Assembly: GCF_030499515.1 (NCBI RefSeq)
Contig: NZ_JASTWJ010000001.1
Span: 1,364,001 to 1,428,000, forward strand
Direction of reading: 5' to 3'
DNA length: 64,000 nt
Source of the DNA: Streptomyces sp. DT2A-34
GTDB taxonomy: Bacteria; Actinomycetota; Actinomycetes; Streptomycetales; Streptomycetaceae
Below the pieces are notes generated by a model. That model worked only from the letters and a program-made list of their open reading frames with translations. It did no database searches and was not told where the DNA came from. Numbering within the stretch: the first letter of the stretch is position 1; the number at the start of each line of letters is the position of its first letter. Positions 25,609 through 34,254 of the stretch are shown one piece after another. A program made the position numbers and the translations under genes.

Positions 25609-26570
25609 CCACGCCCGTCAACCGTCTGCGTCCGCGGCGCTCCTGCCTCGCGGTCCCGGGAAGCAATCCCCGCTTCCTGGAGAAGGCGCAGGGCCTCCCG
25701 GCCGACCAGGTCTTCCTCGACCTGGAGGACGCGTGCGCGCCGCTCGCCAAGCCCGAGGCGCGGCACACCATCGTCAAGTTCCTCAACGAGGGCGACTGGA
25801 CGGGCAAGACGAGGGTCGTGCGCGTCAACGACTGGACGACCGAGTGGACGTACCGCGATGTCGTCACGGTCGTCGAGGGTGCCGGCCAGAACCTCGACTG
25901 CATCATGCTGCCGAAGGTGCAGACGGCTGAGCAGATCGTCGCCCTCGACCTCCTGCTGACCCAGATCGAGAAGACGATGGGCTTCGAGGTCGGCAAGATC
26001 GGCATCGAAGCCCAGATCGAGAACGCCCAGGGTCTGAACAACGTCAACGAGATCGCGACGGCCTCCCAGCGCGTCGAGACGATCATCTTCGGCCCGGCCG
26101 ACTTCATGGCGTCGATCAACATGAAGTCGCTCGTCGTGGGCGAGCAGCCGCCCGGCTACCCGGCGGACGCCTACCACTACATCCTGATGAAGATCCTGAT
26201 GGCCGCCCGCGCCAACAACCTCCAGGCGATCGACGGCCCCTACCTCCAGATCCGCAACATCGACGGCTACCGCGAGGTCGCCCAGCGCGCCGCCGCCCTC
26301 GGCTTCGACGGCAAGTGGGTGCTGCACCCGGGCCAGGTCGAGGCGTCCAACGAGATCTTCTCGCCCTCTCAGGAGGACTACGACCACGCCGAGCTGATCC
26401 TGGACGCGTACGACTACTACACGTCCGAGGCGGGCGGCAAGAAGGGCTCCGCGATGCTCGGCGACGAGATGATCGACGAGGCCAGCCGCAAGATGGCCCT
26501 GGTCATCTCCGGCAAGGGCCGCGCCGCCGGCATGCAGCGCACCAGCAAGTTCGAGATCCCGGAGGCCTGA
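25605..26570 (+). CDS. mcl1: L-malyl-CoA/beta-methylmalyl-CoA lyase (CitE-like)
   Basis: A 321-residue HpcH/HpaI aldolase-family enzyme. It cleaves beta-methylmalyl-CoA to glyoxylate and propionyl-CoA, and often malyl-CoA. Seen: RRSCLAVPGSNPRFLEKAQG at the start, the metal/acyl-CoA loop FLDLEDACAPLAKPEA, IGIEAQIENAQGLNNVNEIA and FDGKWVLHPGQVEASNEIFS. The ATG overlaps the mutase stop by four bases, so translation is probably coupled. Other CitE-like reactions are possible, but the operon fixes the assignment well. Confidence 0.9.
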   Translation: MTTPVNRLRPRRSCLAVPGSNPRFLEKAQGLPADQVFLDLEDACAPLAKPEARHTIVKFLNEGDWTGKTRVVRVNDWTTEWTYRDVVTVVEGAGQNLDCIMLPKVQTAEQIVALDLLLTQIEKTMGFEVGKIGIEAQIENAQGLNNVNEIATASQRVETIIFGPADFMASINMKSLVVGEQPPGYPADAYHYILMKILMAARANNLQAIDGPYLQIRNIDGYREVAQRAAALGFDGKWVLHPGQVEASNEIFSPSQEDYDHAELILDAYDYYTSEAGGKKGSAMLGDEMIDEASRKMALVISGKGRAAGMQRTSKFEIPEA

Positions 26571-26575
26571 CCGCC

Positions 26576-27103
26576 ATGCAGTTCGGACGCACCTACGAGG
26601 AGTTCGAGGTCGGGGCGACGTACAAGCACTGGCCGGGCAAGACGGTCACGGAGTACGACGACCACCTGTTCTGTCTCCTCACCATGAACCACCACCCGCT
26701 CCACATGGACACGAACTATGCGGAGAAGACGACGGACTTCGGCAAGAACGTCGTCGTCGGCAACTACATCTACTCCCTCCTGCTCGGCATGAGCGTGCCG
26801 GACATCTCCGGCAAGGCGATCGCCAACCTGGAGATCGAGTCGCTCAAGCACGTGGCGCCGACCTTCCACGGCGACACGATCTACGGCCAGACGACCGTGC
26901 TCGACAAGTGGCCGTCGAAGTCGAAGAACGACCGCGGCATCGTCTACGTCGAGACCAAGGGCTACAAGCAGGACGGCACGCTGGTCTGTGTCTTCCGCCG
27001 CAAGGTCATGGTCCCCACCGAGACCTACATCAAGGAGCGCGGTGGCGAGCAGCCCGGCCGCCCGGAGCTGCTGGACATTTCAAAGCGAGAGCAGGAGAAG
27101 TAG
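26576..27103 (+). CDS. mch: Mesaconyl-CoA hydratase (MaoC-like dehydratase)
   Basis: A 175-residue hot-dog-fold hydratase for the mesaconyl-C1-CoA/beta-methylmalyl-CoA step. Seen: FGRTYEEFEVGATYKHWPGK, DDHLFCLLTMNHHPLHMDTN (catalytic Asp/His region of MaoC proteins) and IESLKHVAPTFHGDTIYGQT. It is about half the length of the fused proteobacterial Mch, as expected for the actinobacterial single-domain form. ATG 26576 lies five bases after the lyase stop. Confidence 0.88.
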   Translation: MQFGRTYEEFEVGATYKHWPGKTVTEYDDHLFCLLTMNHHPLHMDTNYAEKTTDFGKNVVVGNYIYSLLLGMSVPDISGKAIANLEIESLKHVAPTFHGDTIYGQTTVLDKWPSKSKNDRGIVYVETKGYKQDGTLVCVFRRKVMVPTETYIKERGGEQPGRPELLDISKREQEK

Positions 27104-27105
27104 TC

Positions 27106-28311
27106 ATGGCGCGACTCGCCCAGACCGCCGGTCTGACCGACATTCAGCAGGAGATCCTCTCCACCGTCCGCGACTTCGTGGACAAGGAGATCATCCCGGT
27201 CGCGACCGAGCTGGAGCACCGCGACGAGTACCCGCAGCAGATCGTCGACGGCCTCAAGGAACTGGGCCTCTTCGGCCTGATGATCCCCGAGGAGTACGGC
27301 GGTCTGGGCGAGTCGCTCCTGACGTACGCGCTGTGCGTCGAGGAGATCGCCCGCGGCTGGATGTCGGTCTCCGGCATCATCAACACGCACTTCATCGTGG
27401 CGTACATGCTCAAGCAGCACGGCACGCAGGAGCAGAAGGACCACTTCCTGCCGCGCATGGCGGCCGGCGACATCCGCGGCGCCTTCTCGATGTCGGAGCC
27501 GGGCCTGGGCTCCGACGTGTCGGCCATCACGTCGAAGGCGGTGAAGGACGGCGAGGAGTACGTCCTGAACGGCCAGAAGATGTGGCTGACGAACGGCGGA
27601 ACGTCGTCTCTGGTCGCCGTACTCGTCCGAAGTGACGAAGGACACCCCGAGGGCACCGCGCCCCACAAGTCGATGACGACCTTCCTGGTGGAGAAGGAGC
27701 CCGGCTTCGGAGAGGTCCGCCCCGGCCTCACCATCCCGGGCAAGATCGACAAGATGGGCTACAAGGGCGTCGACACGACCGAGCTCATCATGGACGGCCT
27801 GCGAATTCCGGCCAATCGGGTACTCGGTGGCGTAACGGGCCGAGGTTTTTACCAGATGATGGACGGCGTCGAAGTCGGGCGCGTCAATGTGGCGGCGCGT
27901 GGCTGTGGCGTCGCTCAGCGTGCGTTCGAACTCGGCGTCCAGTACGCCCAGCAGCGGCACACCTTCGGCAAACCGATCGCCCAGCACCAGGCGATCCAGT
28001 TCAAGCTGGCCGAGATGGCTACCAAGGTCGAGGCCGCGCATGCCATGATGGTGAACGCGGCACGCAAAAAGGATTCAGGGGAACGAAACGACCTTGAGGC
28101 TGGGATGGCGAAGTACCTCGCCTCCGAGTACTGCAAGGAGGTCGTGGAGGATGCCTTCCGGATCCACGGCGGCTACGGCTTCTCCAAGGAGTACGAGATC
28201 GAGCGCCTCTACCGTGAGGCTCCGATGCTGCTTATCGGTGAAGGTACCGCCGAGATCCAGAAAATGATCATCGGTCGCAGGTTGCTCGAAGAGTATCGGT
28301 TCCAAGGCTGA
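27106..28311 (+). CDS. mcd: Methylsuccinyl-CoA dehydrogenase (acyl-CoA dehydrogenase family)
   Basis: A 401-residue FAD enzyme oxidising methylsuccinyl-CoA to mesaconyl-CoA. Family marks: IPEEYGGLGESLLTYALCVE, FSMSEPGLGSDVSAITSKAV, GQKMWLTNGGTSSLVAVLV, QRHTFGKPIAQHQAIQFKLA and the C-terminal LLIGEGTAEIQKMIIGRRLL. The catalytic Glu lies in the EIERLYREAPM-GEGTAEI region. ATG 27106 has CAGGAGAAG upstream and follows mch by two bases. The specific substrate is inferred from the operon. Confidence 0.9.
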   Translation: MARLAQTAGLTDIQQEILSTVRDFVDKEIIPVATELEHRDEYPQQIVDGLKELGLFGLMIPEEYGGLGESLLTYALCVEEIARGWMSVSGIINTHFIVAYMLKQHGTQEQKDHFLPRMAAGDIRGAFSMSEPGLGSDVSAITSKAVKDGEEYVLNGQKMWLTNGGTSSLVAVLVRSDEGHPEGTAPHKSMTTFLVEKEPGFGEVRPGLTIPGKIDKMGYKGVDTTELIMDGLRIPANRVLGGVTGRGFYQMMDGVEVGRVNVAARGCGVAQRAFELGVQYAQQRHTFGKPIAQHQAIQFKLAEMATKVEAAHAMMVNAARKKDSGERNDLEAGMAKYLASEYCKEVVEDAFRIHGGYGFSKEYEIERLYREAPMLLIGEGTAEIQKMIIGRRLLEEYRFQG

Positions 28312-28322
28312 TTGTCCGCATG

Positions 28323-28357
28323 CGGGGTGTTTTCTTGGAGAAGAAGATCACACCCCG
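28323..28357 (+). terminator. Hairpin after the ethylmalonyl-CoA operon
   Basis: CGGGGTGT (28323-28330) pairs with ACACCCCG (28350-28357), and inside the loop TTCTT pairs with AAGAA around GGAG. It lies 12 bp after the mcd stop, so it is a plausible terminator or attenuator before psd. Confidence 0.55.
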
Positions 28358-28481
28358 TCAGCACTCTTCAGTCGCCGACTCGACTTCCTGGCTTGCCCAG
28401 TTGTGGCCCGCGACCGGTACGATCCCGGGAAAGCCGCCGTCCCCTGATACCGCGCGGCATCATCCGCTACGAAGGTCATCC

Positions 28482-29141
28482 ATGCCCCACAGCCAAACCT
28501 CTGCACCACGCGACAGCCAGGTCGGCGGCGTACGCCTCGCGCGCGGAGCATCGCCGTGGCTTCTCCCGACCGTCGCCACCGCAGCCGTCAGCCTGCTGCG
28601 CGCACGCCGCTCCGGCGTCGCCAAGGCCGTCGCCGTGCCCGCCACCGCTCTCGCGGCGGGCATGCTGTGGTTCTTCCGCGACCCCGAGCGCGAGATCGCC
28701 CAGGGCCGGGTCATCTCGCCCGCCGACGGTGTGGTGCAGAGCATCATGCCGTGGAAGGACGGCCGCACCCGCGTCGCGATCTTCATGAGCCCGCTCAACG
28801 TCCACGTGAACCGCGCGCCGCTCTCCGGCACGGTCACGTCCGTGGAGCACATCCCCGGCGGGTTCGTTCCGGCGTTCAACAAGGAGAGCGAGAACAACGA
28901 GCGCGTTGTCTGGCACTTCGACACCGAACTCGGCGACATCGAGATGGTCCAGATCGCCGGCGCGGTGGCCCGTCGCATCGTCCCCTACATCCCGCAGGGC
29001 ACGAAGGTCGAGCAGGGCGACCGCATCGGTCTGATCCGCTTCGGCTCGCGTGTCGACATCTACCTGCCCGAGGGCGTGGAGGTCGCGGTCGAGGTGGGGC
29101 AGAAGACCGTGGCTGGGGTGACTCGCATTGACCGTGATTGA
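28482..29141 (+). CDS. psd: Phosphatidylserine decarboxylase proenzyme
   Basis: A 219-residue short-type (archaeal-like) decarboxylase making phosphatidylethanolamine from phosphatidylserine at the membrane. It self-cleaves at a Gly-Ser bond to form the pyruvoyl group; here the site is in GLIRFGSRVDIYLP near residue 188. Other marks: FFRDPEREIAQGRVISPADG, IFMSPLNVHVNRAPLSGTVT and a hydrophobic helix near residues 45-65. ATG 28482 (MPHSQTSAPRD) fits family length. It overlaps pssA by 14 bp. Confidence 0.93.
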   Translation: MPHSQTSAPRDSQVGGVRLARGASPWLLPTVATAAVSLLRARRSGVAKAVAVPATALAAGMLWFFRDPEREIAQGRVISPADGVVQSIMPWKDGRTRVAIFMSPLNVHVNRAPLSGTVTSVEHIPGGFVPAFNKESENNERVVWHFDTELGDIEMVQIAGAVARRIVPYIPQGTKVEQGDRIGLIRFGSRVDIYLPEGVEVAVEVGQKTVAGVTRIDRD

Positions 29142-29979
29142 TCCTGATACCCAGGCGGGGTGGGTGCCCGAGGCCGACGAGGTGGACGAAGAAGAGGAGA
29201 TGCCCCTCTCTCTCCGCCTGTCGATAGCGGACACTCTCACCCTCGGCAACGCCACGTGCGGCTTCATGGCGGTGTACTTCACCACCACCGGCATCCTGAT
29301 CCCGCACCTCTCGGGTGACTATTCGGGCATGGCCCGCAACAGCGCGGCCACGGCCGTAATACTGATGCTGTGCGCGGCTGTCTTCGACCTGTTCGACGGC
29401 CTGGTGGCGAGGAAGCTGCGCTCCTCCCCCATGGGCGCGGAGCTGGACAACCTCTCCGACCTGATCAGCTTCGGGCTGGCGCCGGCGTACTTCGTCCTCG
29501 TCTACGGCATGGTCGCCAACGACGCGCACCAGCGGGTGGCGGCGGTCGGGGCGATCGTGGTTCTGCTGGCGGTGGTGCTGAGACTCGCGCGCTTCTCGTG
29601 CGTGACCGTCCCGAACGGCATGTTCCAGGGCATGCCCTCGCCGTTCGGGGCGCTGACCGTGGTCTCGATCGTGCTTCTCGAGCTGCCCTTCGTGGCGACG
29701 CTGCTGGCGATCCTGGGCACGGCCTGGCTGATGGTGAGCCGCGTGGAGTACCCGAAGCCGCGGGGCCGACTCGCGGTGGCGATGCTGTCCTGGATCGTCG
29801 TGTCGATGGGCCTGCTGGCGGCCTGGGCCTTCGACGCCCCGAGCGGCCAGCTCCTCCTCCAGACGGGCTGCGCGCTGCAGCTGGTCATGGGCGCGGTGAT
29901 CCCCCTGTTCGCCACGGCCCGCCGGGTGAACAACTTCCGCGACAACCGGCGTGAGGCGCGGGCGGCGCAGCTGCCGTAG
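29128..29979 (+). CDS. pssA: CDP-diacylglycerol-serine O-phosphatidyltransferase
   Basis: A 283-residue integral membrane enzyme that makes phosphatidylserine for Psd. The CDP-alcohol phosphotransferase signature D-x2-DG-x2-AR-x8-G-x3-D-x3-D is complete in DLFDGLVARKL ... MGAELDNLSD. Several hydrophobic helices follow. The N-terminus has an acidic stretch VDEEEEMPL. The start is TTG 29128 or GTG 29134; both lie within the end of psd, so translation is coupled. Confidence 0.93.
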   Translation: MTVIDPDTQAGWVPEADEVDEEEEMPLSLRLSIADTLTLGNATCGFMAVYFTTTGILIPHLSGDYSGMARNSAATAVILMLCAAVFDLFDGLVARKLRSSPMGAELDNLSDLISFGLAPAYFVLVYGMVANDAHQRVAAVGAIVVLLAVVLRLARFSCVTVPNGMFQGMPSPFGALTVVSIVLLELPFVATLLAILGTAWLMVSRVEYPKPRGRLAVAMLSWIVVSMGLLAAWAFDAPSGQLLLQTGCALQLVMGAVIPLFATARRVNNFRDNRREARAAQLP

Positions 29980-30111
29980 CGCTCCGCTGGGTGGGGCCCC
30001 GGACCGGGTTGGTTCGGGGCCCTTCGCATGTCGCCCCCGCCGCCCCTACCCGTCCCATCCCTGGAGGCCTGCCGCCCCCAGACCCCCGCTTCGGCCCTGA
30101 ACGGGCCTCGT

Positions 30112-30158
30112 CCTCAAACGCCGGACAGGCTATAACCAGTCCCTCCGGCGTTTTGAGG
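30112..30158. terminator. Bidirectional terminator
   Basis: CCTCAAACGCCGG (30112-30124) and CCGGCGTTTTGAGG (30145-30158) pair over 13 bp with one bulged T. It lies between the converging pssA and glycerate kinase genes. This stem is a common Streptomyces intergenic terminator type. Confidence 0.8.
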
Positions 30159-30185
30159 AGCCAGGATGGGGCGAGAGAACGTGGG

Positions 30186-31337
30186 CTAGGCCAGGAAGTC
30201 CCGTGCGATCCGCTCCGCCGAGCGCTCCAGGATCGGCCCCGCCTCCGCGATGCACTTCGCGACGTCGGGCTCGACCTCCGTCAGCGGGTACGCCCGGCGG
30301 ATCCCTGCCCGGCCCAGCGCCTCCGGCGGAAGGGCCAGACGCCCGCATACGGCGACGACCTCCTTGCCGGCCGCGCGGGCGGCGGCAGCGACGCCGGCCG
30401 GGGCCTTGCCGTGCAGTGTCTGCTCGTCCAGGGAGCCCTCGCCGGTGATGACCAGATCGGCCCGCTCCAGCGCGGGCGCGAAGCCCAGGACGTCCAGCAT
30501 GACCTCGATGCCGGCGCGGAAACGGGCGCCGAGGAGGAGCGCGCCGTAGCCGATGCCGCCCGCGGCACCGGCCCCGGGCGCGGCGGCATGCTCGGCGGCC
30601 TTGGGGCCGACCGACTCCTCCAGGATCTTCGCGTAGTGCGCGAGGGCCGCGTCCAGCGTCGCCACGTCGTCCGGCGAAGCCCCCTTCTGCGGGCCGTACA
30701 CCGCCGGTGCGCCCTTCGGGCCGGTCAGCGGGTTGTCGACGTCGCTGGCGAGTACCAGCTCGACCGAGGCCAGCCTCGGATCCAGGCCGGAGAGGTCCGC
30801 GGTGGCCAGGTCACCCAGGCCCCCGCCGCCCGGCGCCACCGGCTCCCCGTCGGCGTCCAGGAAGCGCGCGCCCAGCGCGGTCAGCATGCCGGCGCCGCCG
30901 TCCGTGGTGGCGCTGCCGCCGACGCCGAACACGATCGTGCGGGCGCCGGCGTCCAGCGCGGCCCGCAGGAGTTCGCCGGAGCCGTACGTGGATGCGGTGA
31001 GCGGCGCGAAGACGCCGGCGGGCAGCCGTTGCAGGCCGCTCGCCTCCGCCATCTCCACGACCGCCGTGTCGCCGCGCAGCGCGAACGCCGCCGTCACCTC
31101 GTGCCCGAGGGGCCCGGCGACGCGTACCTCCCGCCGCTCGAAGCCGGCCGCGACCGCCGCGTCCACGGTCCCGTCGCCGCCGTCGGCCACGGGCATGGCC
31201 TCGACCGCCAGGCCCGGCACCACCCGGCGCAGACCGGCCGTCACCCGCTCGGCGACCTGCACGGCCGTGAGCGAGCCCTTGAACTTGTCCGCGGCGATGA
31301 GCACCCTGTGGGCACCGTTCACTGCAGCGTCCGCCAC
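30186..31337 (-). CDS. Glycerate kinase
   Basis: A 383-residue GlxK/GarK-type kinase phosphorylating glycerate with ATP. Seen: VLIAADKFKGSLTAVQVAER, AMPVADGGDGTVDAAVAAGF, TIVFGVGGSATTDGGAGMLT, LASDVDNPLTGPKGAPAVYG and ADLVITGEGSLDEQTLHGKA, the characteristic conserved blocks. GTG 31337 has GGAAGA upstream. Whether it yields 2- or 3-phosphoglycerate cannot be told. It could help use glyoxylate from the nearby ethylmalonyl-CoA pathway, but no glyoxylate carboligase is present. Confidence 0.92.
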   Translation of the reverse strand: MADAAVNGAHRVLIAADKFKGSLTAVQVAERVTAGLRRVVPGLAVEAMPVADGGDGTVDAAVAAGFERREVRVAGPLGHEVTAAFALRGDTAVVEMAEASGLQRLPAGVFAPLTASTYGSGELLRAALDAGARTIVFGVGGSATTDGGAGMLTALGARFLDADGEPVAPGGGGLGDLATADLSGLDPRLASVELVLASDVDNPLTGPKGAPAVYGPQKGASPDDVATLDAALAHYAKILEESVGPKAAEHAAAPGAGAAGGIGYGALLLGARFRAGIEVMLDVLGFAPALERADLVITGEGSLDEQTLHGKAPAGVAAAARAAGKEVVAVCGRLALPPEALGRAGIRRAYPLTEVEPDVAKCIAEAGPILERSAERIARDFLA

Positions 31338-31539
31338 CTTGTCTTCCCCTTGCTCTCCGGGCCCCGCACAGGTGGGGGCCAGTCGCGCCGCTGCGACCTT
31401 AACCGGAGGACGCCCCCGCCGTCATGCGCCGACCGGACCCTGAGAACGCCGTACGAGCGCCCTACGGACGTCCTGCGCGCCCGCTGTGCGGACGGCCGGA
31501 CCCCGCGCGAACGCCCCCGGAATTGGGTAAACCGGTCCT

Positions 31540-32619
31540 ATGACCCCTGTGGGCACTGAGCCAGAGCTCGCCGACCGCGTCCTCGGGGGCTGGCTGGGCC
31601 GGATCGCGGGCAACATGCTCGGCAAGCCGGTCGAGCAGGGCGACCTGTGGACGCGGGACCGTATCGATCAGTATCTGCGGCAGGCCGCCGCCCTGCCCCT
31701 CACCGACTATCTTCCCGAGCCGATCAGCGAGGACGACGGCTTCGAGCTGCGCCCCGAGTGGCGCCAGTGCGTGCGCGGCCGGATCCACGGCAGCTGCCGC
31801 GACGACGACGTCGACTACGCGATCCTCGGCCTCGACCTGCTGGAGACCCACGGCTTCGGCTTCAGCACCGAGCAGGTCGGCGACCTGTGGCTGCTGCGGC
31901 TGCCGTATCTGCAGACCTTCACGGCGGAGCGGGCCGCGTACCGCAACCTCGCCAACGGTCTGAAACCGCCGCTCACCGCGACGTACGAGAACCCGTACCA
32001 GGAGTGGATCGGCGCCCTCATCCGCGCCGACATCTACGGCTGGACCTGCCCGGGCGCCCCGCGCCGCGCCGCCTCCCTCGCCCGCCGGGACGCGGTGCTG
32101 TCGCACACCGGCAACGGCGTGTACGGGGCGATGTGGGCGGCGGCGCTCGTCGCGGCGGCGTTCACGGCGCCCACGGTCCGGCAGGCCGTCGACCGGGCAC
32201 TCGCCGTCATCCCGGCGAGCAGCCGCCTCGCCCGCACCGTACGCCGGGTTGTCTCGCTCCACGACACCCGGATGACCTGGGAGGACACGCTCACCACGGT
32301 CGCCGAGGAGACCGCCGGGCTCGGCTGGATCCACACCGTCCCGAACGCCGCCGTGCTCACCGCCGGGCTCCTGTACGGCGACGGCGACTTCACCCGCACC
32401 ATCACCCTCACCGTGCGCGGCGGGCTGGACACCGACTCGAACGGGGCGACGGCCGGTTCGGTGGCGGGTGTGCTGACGGGGGCGGCGGCGATCCCGGACC
32501 AGTGGACCGAGCCGCTGGAGGACACGGTGCGCAGCGCGGTGTTCGGGTTCGACGGGGTGCGGATCAGCGAGCTGGCGGAGCGGACGGTGCGGCTGGTGGA
32601 GGCGGAGGCGGAGGTCTAG
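31540..32619 (+). CDS. ADP-ribosylglycohydrolase-family protein
   Basis: A 359-residue all-alpha, Mg-dependent hydrolase that removes ADP-ribose from proteins or nucleotides. The family blocks are present: VLGGWLGRIAGNMLGKPVEQ at the start, the first metal site CRDDDVDYAILGLDLLE, GNGVYGAMWAAALVAAAF, and the second metal site GGLDTDSNGATAGSVAGVLT. The usual GDT of the first site is replaced by DDD, as in some ARH-like members. ATG 31540 fits. It stands at the head of three NAD/ADP-ribose-related genes. Confidence 0.88.
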   Translation: MTPVGTEPELADRVLGGWLGRIAGNMLGKPVEQGDLWTRDRIDQYLRQAAALPLTDYLPEPISEDDGFELRPEWRQCVRGRIHGSCRDDDVDYAILGLDLLETHGFGFSTEQVGDLWLLRLPYLQTFTAERAAYRNLANGLKPPLTATYENPYQEWIGALIRADIYGWTCPGAPRRAASLARRDAVLSHTGNGVYGAMWAAALVAAAFTAPTVRQAVDRALAVIPASSRLARTVRRVVSLHDTRMTWEDTLTTVAEETAGLGWIHTVPNAAVLTAGLLYGDGDFTRTITLTVRGGLDTDSNGATAGSVAGVLTGAAAIPDQWTEPLEDTVRSAVFGFDGVRISELAERTVRLVEAEAEV

Positions 32620-32698
32620 CGACGGTGCGCCGGGGGGCGCTTCCCTGCGCGGGGCGTGCGGCCGAGGCACGGCTGGGCAGGCTGGTTACCCTTCCTCA

Positions 32699-33193
32699 AT
32701 GACCACCACGCCGGACTTCGCCACGTACATCGCGAGTCTCCCCCGTGTCCTCGCCGGCGCCGCCGCGCTCTTCCGTGACGCGGAGGGCCGGGTGCTGCTC
32801 GTGGAGCCCAACTACCGTGAGGGCTGGGCGCTTCCGGGCGGCACGATCGAGTCCGACGACGGTGAGACCCCGCGGCAGGGCGCACGCCGTGAGACGGCCG
32901 AGGAGATCGGCCTCGACCGCGAGCTGGGCCGGCTGCTGGCGGTGGACTGGTCGCACGGCACGGGTCGGCCGCCGGTGGTGGCGTATCTGTACGACGGCGG
33001 AGTCCTCGGCGAGGACGACTTCAAGGCGATCCGGTTGCAGGAGGAGGAGCTGCTGTCCTGGCGGCTGGTTCCGCGCGAGGAGATCACGGCTCATCTGCCC
33101 GGCTCCCTGGGCCGCCGTGTCCTGGCCGCCCTGGACGTCCTCGCGGACGGCGCGGGGACGGTGGAGCTGGAGAACGGTCACCGGGTGGGCTGA
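32699..33193 (+). CDS. NUDIX hydrolase
   Basis: A 164-residue nucleoside-diphosphate-X hydrolase. The Nudix box is seen in GGTIESDDGETPRQGARRET followed by AEEIGL; the spacing from Gly to the first Glu is two residues longer than the classic GX5E pattern. Substrate could be ADP-ribose, NADH or a damaged nucleotide. ATG 32699 is 79 bp after the ADP-ribosylglycohydrolase stop. Confidence 0.88.
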   Translation: MTTTPDFATYIASLPRVLAGAAALFRDAEGRVLLVEPNYREGWALPGGTIESDDGETPRQGARRETAEEIGLDRELGRLLAVDWSHGTGRPPVVAYLYDGGVLGEDDFKAIRLQEEELLSWRLVPREEITAHLPGSLGRRVLAALDVLADGAGTVELENGHRVG

Positions 33194-33206
33194 CCTGAGG
33201 GCGGGT

Positions 33207-33407
33207 TCAGCCCTCGACGTCCCGGGGCTTCGTATCCACCGCGCGCAGCGCCTCGTCGCGTTGGGCGAGCCGGGCCTCCGTGCGGTGGCCGCGCTCGATG
33301 TAGTCGCGGACGACGAGCTCGACGGCGTCCTGGGGATTGCCGACGCCCGCGAGGACCATGACTTCCACGACGAGTTCGGCATCGAGTGACACGGCGACCT
33401 TGGCCAT
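33207..33407 (-). CDS. Ribbon-helix-helix VapB-like protein
   Basis: A 66-residue protein beginning MAKVAVSLDAELVVEVMVLA, then NPQDAVELVVRDYIERGHRT. A short strand followed by two helices is the pattern of VapB-type antitoxins and other small ribbon-helix-helix DNA-binding proteins. No PIN-domain toxin is next to it on either side. It runs against the direction of its neighbours, fitting between the NUDIX and sirtuin genes. Start ATG 33407 has no strong ribosome site. Confidence 0.65.
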   Translation of the reverse strand: MAKVAVSLDAELVVEVMVLAGVGNPQDAVELVVRDYIERGHRTEARLAQRDEALRAVDTKPRDVEG

Positions 33408-33484
33408 GGCGGGACGCCAGCACCACACCGGCCAGGTCGAATATCCCTTCGCCGCACGGCGGTCCACCGCCTTACTCTCGGCCC

Positions 33485-34210
33485 ATGAACAGGCCCCTCG
33501 TAGCCATCCTCAGCGGCGCAGGCATCTCCACGGATTCCGGGATCCCTGACTATCGCGGGCCGAACGGGCTGTGGCGGCGGGATCCGGAGGCCGAGAAGCT
33601 CGTGACGTACGAGTACTACATGGGCGATCCGGAGATCCGGCGGCGCTCCTGGCAGATGCGGCGGCAGAACCGGACGCTCAAGGCCGAGCCCAACGCGGCG
33701 CACCGGGCGGTGGCCGAGCTGGAGCGGGCCGGGGTGCCGGTGCGGGTGATCACGCAGAACGTGGACGGGCTGCACCAGCTCGCCGGGATGCCCGCCCGCA
33801 AGGTGCTCGAACTGCACGGCAGCGCGCGCGGTGTGCTCTGCACGAAGTGCCATGCGCGCGGTCCGATGGAGGACGCCCTCGCGCGGGTCGAGGCCGGTGA
33901 GGAGGATCCGGCGTGCCTGGAGTGCGGTGGCATCCTCAAGTCGGCGACCGTCATGTTCGGCGAGCGGCTCGATCCGGTGGTCCTCGGTGAGGCGGTCGCG
34001 ATCACCAAGGCGTGCCAGGTGTTCATCGCCGTCGGCAGCAGCCTGCAGGTCCAGCCCGCCGCCGGGCTCGCCGGCGTCGCCGCCGACCACGGGGCCCGGC
34101 TGATCATCGTCAACGCCGAGCCGACGCCGTACGACGACCGCGCCGACGACGTCGTACGGGAACCCATCGGCACGGCGCTGCCGAAGCTGCTGCGCGAACT
34201 CGCCGGGTAG
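33485..34210 (+). CDS. NAD-dependent protein deacylase (sirtuin)
   Basis: A 241-residue Sir2-family enzyme that removes acyl groups from lysines, using NAD and releasing O-acyl-ADP-ribose. Motifs: ILSGAGISTDSGIPDYRGPN (NAD site), TQNVDGLHQLAG, the catalytic His in LELHGSARG, a four-Cys zinc site (CTKC and CLEC), and FIAVGSSLQVQPAAGL. ATG 33485. It is grouped with the ADP-ribosylglycohydrolase and NUDIX genes, suggesting a local NAD/ADP-ribose theme. Confidence 0.93.
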   Translation: MNRPLVAILSGAGISTDSGIPDYRGPNGLWRRDPEAEKLVTYEYYMGDPEIRRRSWQMRRQNRTLKAEPNAAHRAVAELERAGVPVRVITQNVDGLHQLAGMPARKVLELHGSARGVLCTKCHARGPMEDALARVEAGEEDPACLECGGILKSATVMFGERLDPVVLGEAVAITKACQVFIAVGSSLQVQPAAGLAGVAADHGARLIIVNAEPTPYDDRADDVVREPIGTALPKLLRELAG

Positions 34211-34254
34211 AAAAGCCGGTGCGGGAATTCGCTGAGTAGATCAGAATCCGTGCC

